Shown here: positions 59,909 through 64,000 of the stretch, piece after piece
How the letters are laid out: every line of letters begins with the position of its first letter
How positions within the stretch are numbered: the first letter of the stretch is position 1
Assembly: GCA_947685225.1 (NCBI GenBank)
Contig: CANTUV010000051.1
Span: forward strand, 3,720,001 to 3,784,000
Direction: 5' to 3'
DNA length: 64,000 nt
DNA from: Garcia nutans
Lineage: Eukaryota; Streptophyta; Magnoliopsida; Malpighiales; Euphorbiaceae
Position numbers and translations under genes: made by a program
Notes under the pieces: generated by a model
Told to the model about the DNA's origin: nothing
The model's input: only the letters and a program-made list of their open reading frames with translations
Database searches by the model: none

Positions 59909-60029
59909 AGATCAAGATTTAAGTTTAGAGTGGCTGAAAGAGGAAAGATTGGAGACAGCCGAACAGATAAAAAGAAAAAAAACCTTGTTATGATTAATTT
60001 GACTTTAGTTGGGATTTTATTATAGAGGA

Positions 60030-60642
60030 TTTGGAACATATGAAAAGTCTCTTGAAAATGTTGCAATAAAGAGTCAACATAAGAAAACAAAGATCCAGTA
60101 GCTCTTTATTATCTATATTTATAATGATGAAGAGTGAATTTGACTTTAGGTAATCAATTTAACTTTTAGTTAAGTTTAATTATAAAAAAATTATAATTTT
60201 TTACTCTGCTATTTATTAATTTTTTTTCTCACATATTGTTATTTATTTATCGTCTCATTTATTTAATTGAAGCATCCATCGCACTTTAAAAAACTATAGC
60301 TTATATTTAGAAATTAATTAAGATACTTTTTATTTATGTAAATACTCTTTAAATAAAAAGTGCCACTGAAAATTTTCTTATCATTAAATATTTTAGTACA
60401 ATAAATTAAAGGATAAATTAATATTTAGTCTCTAACTTTAGATCAATACTAAAAAAAAGAGCCATGCAAGATGCTATGGGTATTATTAATATAAATTGTT
60501 TTTTAATATTAGATTTCATAGTTTTAATATTTTTTTATTTTTATTAACAAAAAATACTGAACATTTCAAAATATAACAACATAACATTAAAGAATAATCA
60601 AGATAAAAAAATAAAACAAGATAATATAGGCAAATAAAAAGT
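60030..60642. other. AT-rich intergenic stretch
   Basis: No supported gene, RNA or repeat partner within the window. Confidence 0.6.
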
Positions 60643-60816
60643 TGTTCAAAAATTTTATAATATAGACCACAATATTAGATAAACATTGTAACTATATGTA
60701 GATAGACTCCTTCTTGTACTCAAATATGTCTATACTTATCTCATAGCTGTATATTTATATATAATTGATATCAATACAGATTGTGTGAGAGAGAGTATTT
60801 TCCATAAACACTTACA
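60643..60816 (+). repeat. Probable 5' LTR of the copia element
   Basis: The end ACTTACA (60816) is fixed by the adjoining primer-binding site. The start TGTTCAAAAAT is a guess from the copia LTR start TGTT and from the LTR length of the neighbouring copia element. Confidence 0.55.
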
Positions 60817-60829
60817 TGGTATCAGAGCT
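60817..60829 (+). other. Primer-binding site
   Basis: TGGTATCAGAGCT matches the initiator tRNA-Met complement over its first twelve bases. Confidence 0.9.
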
Positions 60830-60883
60830 CTATAGGTGACCAAACTCTGTCTGTTTCTCGTCTGTCATTTTTAAATCAAAATC

Positions 60884-63800
60884 ATGTCTTCTCCTGCTTC
60901 GTCTACCTCTTCTCATCCTGTTACTCCTCCTGTTATTCCTTCTGCATCTGTTTCTTCTTCCTCGACTCATCCTTCATTCAATGTTTCTAACATAAAAAAT
61001 TATGTTAGTGAGACTCTCACCTTCACAAATTATCTTCTATGGCGTTCTCTTATAATTCCAGTATTGCAAGGTTATGATGTCTTCCATCATGTCGATGGAT
61101 CTATTCCTCCTCCTCCTCCTGCTGTTATTACTACTGATGGTGTTTCTACTCCAAATCTGTCTTTCTTGTTGTGGAGGCAAGTTGATTATTTAGTTGTGTC
61201 TTGGATTCAGGCCACGGTAAGTTATGATGTGTTGAAAAGTTTGATTAAACCAAATGTTACGTTAACTACTAGGCAGTGTTGGGAAGCCATAGATAATTTA
61301 TTTCAGGACCAAGCACATGCTAAACTCCTTCAATTGAAATCTGAGTTTTATAGTACAACCAAAGAAAACCTTTCCATTGATGAATATCTGCAAAAATTAA
61401 AAATAATTTTTGATTCTTTATGTTCAATTGGTCATGATATTAGTGAGGATGATTTGGTTATGCAAATACTAGATGATCTTCCTGCAGAATATGAGAATGC
61501 TATGATTCATTTGAGTGGTCGAAAACCTCTTCCATCTTTTGTTGAGACCCGAACATCTCTTTATCTTCAAGAACTACGTCTCCAAAATCGTTCCAAACGA
61601 CAAACACAAACTTCTCTCAATCCATCTAATTCTCAAACAGCTCTTGTTGCTTCTATTCCTAATCCTGGTCAGACAAATAGGGGTCGTGGGGTAGAGGTGG
61701 ACGTGGTTCTTATCGTTCTTATCAGAATAATAATGGTTACTAGGATTCATTTTTTTCTGGTCGTGGCGGTCGAGGTGGTAGATATAACCGTGGTCGTGGT
61801 CGTAGTAATAACAATTATGGTTATTCATATAACAATTATGCAGGATCCTCTTCTGGTCTTCTTAGTCCTCAACCAAATTCTGGTTTTCAATCTCAAAATA
61901 CTTATGCTAATTCCTTCCCTACTCAATGTCAAATTTGTTTAGATGTGAATCATATTGCAAGAGATTGTCCATATTTTGTTCGTCCTACACAGATATCTTC
62001 TAACATGTCTGCTGAACGTTCCTTTGCTGCTATGCAATTTCCTGATATGAATAGTGCTTCGTGGCTTCCTGACACAGGAGCTTCCTCTCATATGACTCCA
62101 AATCAGGGTAATTTATCTAGCTATTCTTCTTATTTTGGTACTGATTCTATTATGTTTGGTGATGGAGCTAATCTTCCTGTTTCGCATATAGGATATACAT
62201 CTCTTTCCTATCCTTCTTGTATATTTGCTTTGAATAATGTTCTCGTTGTGCCGTCTTTAACGAATAATCTATTGTCAGTCAAGAAGTTTACTCGTGATAA
62301 CTCTTGTTCAATTGAATTTGATCCATTTGGTTTTTGTGTGAAGGACTTACGGACCAAGAAACCACTTCTCAGCTGCAGTAGTCCAGGAGATTTGTATGAA
62401 TTTCCGCAATCATTTCATTCAACAGCCAAGAGTTTTGTCGCTACAACGAGTTCATCTGAGTTGTGGCATCCTCGTTTAGGTCATGTTCATTCAGCGATTT
62501 TGTCTAGAATTTTTGGTTCTTCTTTTAATAAATTGTCTTGCACTGCTTGTCGATTAGGAAAACATTCTAGATTACCTTTTTCTCATTCTCATGTTCGAGC
62601 AACAGCTCCTTTTCAATTAATACATTCAGATGTTTGGACATCACCTATTCATTCTTTCAGTGGTTTTAAATATTATGTAGTGTTTATGGATGATTACTCT
62701 CGCTTTGTGTGGCTATATCCTTTAAAACAAAAGAGTGAGGTGTTTAAATATTTTACTGCTTTTGTTGCTTTTATCAAAAATCAGTTTGGAACTATGATTA
62801 AATGTCTTCAATGTGATGGTGGTGGTGAGTATATCAGTACTCAATTTCAGAATTTTGTTTCTGCAAATGGGATTAATGTTCAATACTCTTGTCCATATAT
62901 GCCTCAACAGAACGGGGCGGCTGAGCGAATACATAGAACTTTGATTAATATGGTTCGTACTCTTATTACACAAGCCTCTTTATCATTGCATTTCTGGGTT
63001 GAGGCTGTTAATATGGCAGTTCATCTTTATAATATTTTGCCTAGTGAAAGTCTTGATTTTATATCTCTATATGAGAAACTGAAAGCAGTGCCACCTTCAT
63101 ACATGCATTTGAAAGTGTTTGGTTGTTCATGCTTTCCTAATATTTCTTCAATGGCTGCACATAAACTAGCAAATAGATCTATTCATTGTGTTTTCTTGGG
63201 ATATCCTACAAATTATAAGGGATTTCGTTGTTTTGATCCTATCACAAAGAGAGTTTTTATATCTAGGCATGTGGTTTTTAATGAAACTCAGTTTCCATAT
63301 TCCACTTTAGCTTCTATTCCTCGACAGCATACACCTTCTTCAAATTTCACATTATCTCTACCAGCCTTTTCAAGACAAATTACTGTTTTACAGCAGCAAA
63401 CTAAAACCATGTCTTCTACTGACCAAGGTGTTGTGTCTACAGCTTTAGTTCCTACCTCTCCTTCTTTAGAACCACAAAATACTGAGTCTTCGGCAGATCT
63501 AATCACTTCTCATTCAGCAACATCTTCTACCAGTTCTTCCTCTGACAATCAGACCGACCAAGAACCGCAGCCACTTAGTGTTGTTCCAGCTTTACAGAAC
63601 CTACATCCTATGCAAACACGTTCAAAGACTGGTCATGCAAAACCCAAACAACTTGTTTCCTTAACAGCCAAACAAACTTACTCTGAGCTTCTTACGGAAC
63701 CACGAACTTTTACTGAAGCACAAAAACATGTTGAGTGGAGAAAAGCCATGTCGGATGAATATGATGCACTTATAAAGAATAAGACTTGGCAATTGGTCCC

Positions 63801-64000
63801 TAAACCCAGTAATGTTAATGTTGTGGGTTCGAAGTGGATATATCGAGTAAAACTTCGGTCAGATGGCAAGTTAGAACGCTATAAAGCGAGATTGGTAGCA
63901 CAAGGTTATTCGTAAATGGCTGGTATTGACTATGAAGATACGTATAGTCCTGTTGTAAAACCAACAATAGTAAGAATTGTTCTTTCACTAGCTACATCAA
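60884..64000 (+). pseudogene. Copia gag-pol polyprotein, few lesions, partial
   Basis: The ATG at 60884 starts a Ser/Pro-rich leader. Gag follows with LTFTNYLLWRSLIIPVL, SEFYSTTKENLSIDEYLQKL and LDDLPAEYENAM. A single frameshift near 61681-61692 moves the frame into an RGG-rich segment with a TAG at 61741-61743. The zinc knuckle CQICLDVNHIARDC (61927-61968), protease WLPDTGASSHMT and integrase motifs (LWHPRLGHVHS, CTACRLGK, HSDVW, QCDGGGEY, NGAAERIHR) are intact. RT begins with WRKAMSDEYDALIKNKTW and GSKWIYRVKLRSDGKLERYK. A TAA at 63913-63915 stands where Gln is usual (GYS-stop-MAGIDY). The three lesions make it inactive as sequenced, but it is much younger than the other copies. RT catalytic residues and RNase H lie beyond the window. 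Confidence 0.9.

Larger units (their letters stand above)
49479..60029 (-). mobile_element. Minus-strand retroposon split by a nest of later insertions
   Basis: A perfect 15-bp repeat, ttttattatagagga, lies at 49479-49493 and 60015-60029. Between the copies, after removing the solo LTR (50085-52599) and the copia element (52608-59908), about 0.7 kb remains (49494-50084 joined to 59909-60014). On the minus strand it ends 'ttcatttaatt' plus A8, directly at the left target duplication, as for a LINE-type retroposon. An internal T21 lies near its 3' end (minus strand; 49533-49554). No coding domain is seen; it is probably a 5'-truncated LINE. Confidence 0.75.
60643..64000 (+). mobile_element. Ty1/copia retrotransposon, better preserved, cut by the window end
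   Basis: A probable short 5' LTR (60643-60816), a perfect primer-binding site, gag from 60884, then protease, integrase and the start of RT to the window end. The 3' half and 3' LTR lie outside, so LTR start and target duplication cannot be confirmed. Layout and LTR size resemble the copia element at 52608, suggesting a related lineage, but the two polyproteins clearly differ. Confidence 0.88.

Noticed and set aside
61574..61828. 84-codon minus-strand frame
   Set aside because: Antisense shadow of the RGG-rich gag end of the copia element.

Overview
This window looks like transposon-dominated DNA from a plant nuclear genome, most likely a dicot. It is very AT-rich, full of (AT)n, (GA)n and trinucleotide microsatellites, and nearly every recognisable coding trace belongs to a plant transposable element family: Ty1/copia, Ty3/gypsy, LINE with an RRM/DUF4283-like ORF1, CACTA, MITE and possibly a SINE. 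Primer-binding sites matching initiator tRNA-Met follow several LTRs. I see no convincing host gene, no tRNA or rRNA gene and no CRISPR array. The species cannot be named from the sequence alone.

Layout. 1-1094: fragment of an LTR family called R here (two further copies lie at 27275-28481 and 44462-46674, both inverted relative to it). 1165-8029: a gypsy-type element with two 2.6-kb LTRs and a 1.6-kb non-coding interior (LARD-like). 8445-9455: a poly(A)-tailed retroposon with a 14-bp target duplication. 9456-17464: ordinary AT-rich intergenic DNA with a possible SINE remnant and a tandem duplication at 16313-16630. 17470-19290: a 1.8-kb copia derivative with two 0.62-kb LTRs, a gag remnant and a perfect 5-bp target duplication. 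21316-23817: a non-autonomous CACTA-type element with 3-bp target duplication. 24140-26430: a decayed gypsy gag-protease, followed by LTR-like pieces.

28482-48387 is one minus-strand gypsy (Tekay/Del-like) element taken apart by later events. Its 3' LTR and the end of pol are at the left. A minus-strand copia element (32236-41818) with an extra third ORF follows. The other gypsy LTR (41819-48387) is split by a solo LTR (42681-47241), which is itself split by an R-family solo LTR (44462-46674). 49479-60029 is a second nest: a 0.7-kb minus-strand retroposon with a perfect 15-bp target duplication is interrupted by a solo gypsy LTR (50085-52599, itself carrying a palindromic MITE) and a plus-strand copia element (52608-59908), whose 3' LTR carries an ORF2-less LINE (57049-59769). 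60643-64000 is the left part of a better preserved copia element that runs off the window.

No genes cooperate in a host pathway here. The functional logic is that of transposons: LTR promoters, tRNA-primed replication, gag/protease/integrase/RT/RNase H polyproteins, and target duplications that allow the insertion order to be read. Many in-frame stops and several lost catalytic residues can be explained by C-to-T or G-to-A changes, as expected for long-methylated plant transposons.
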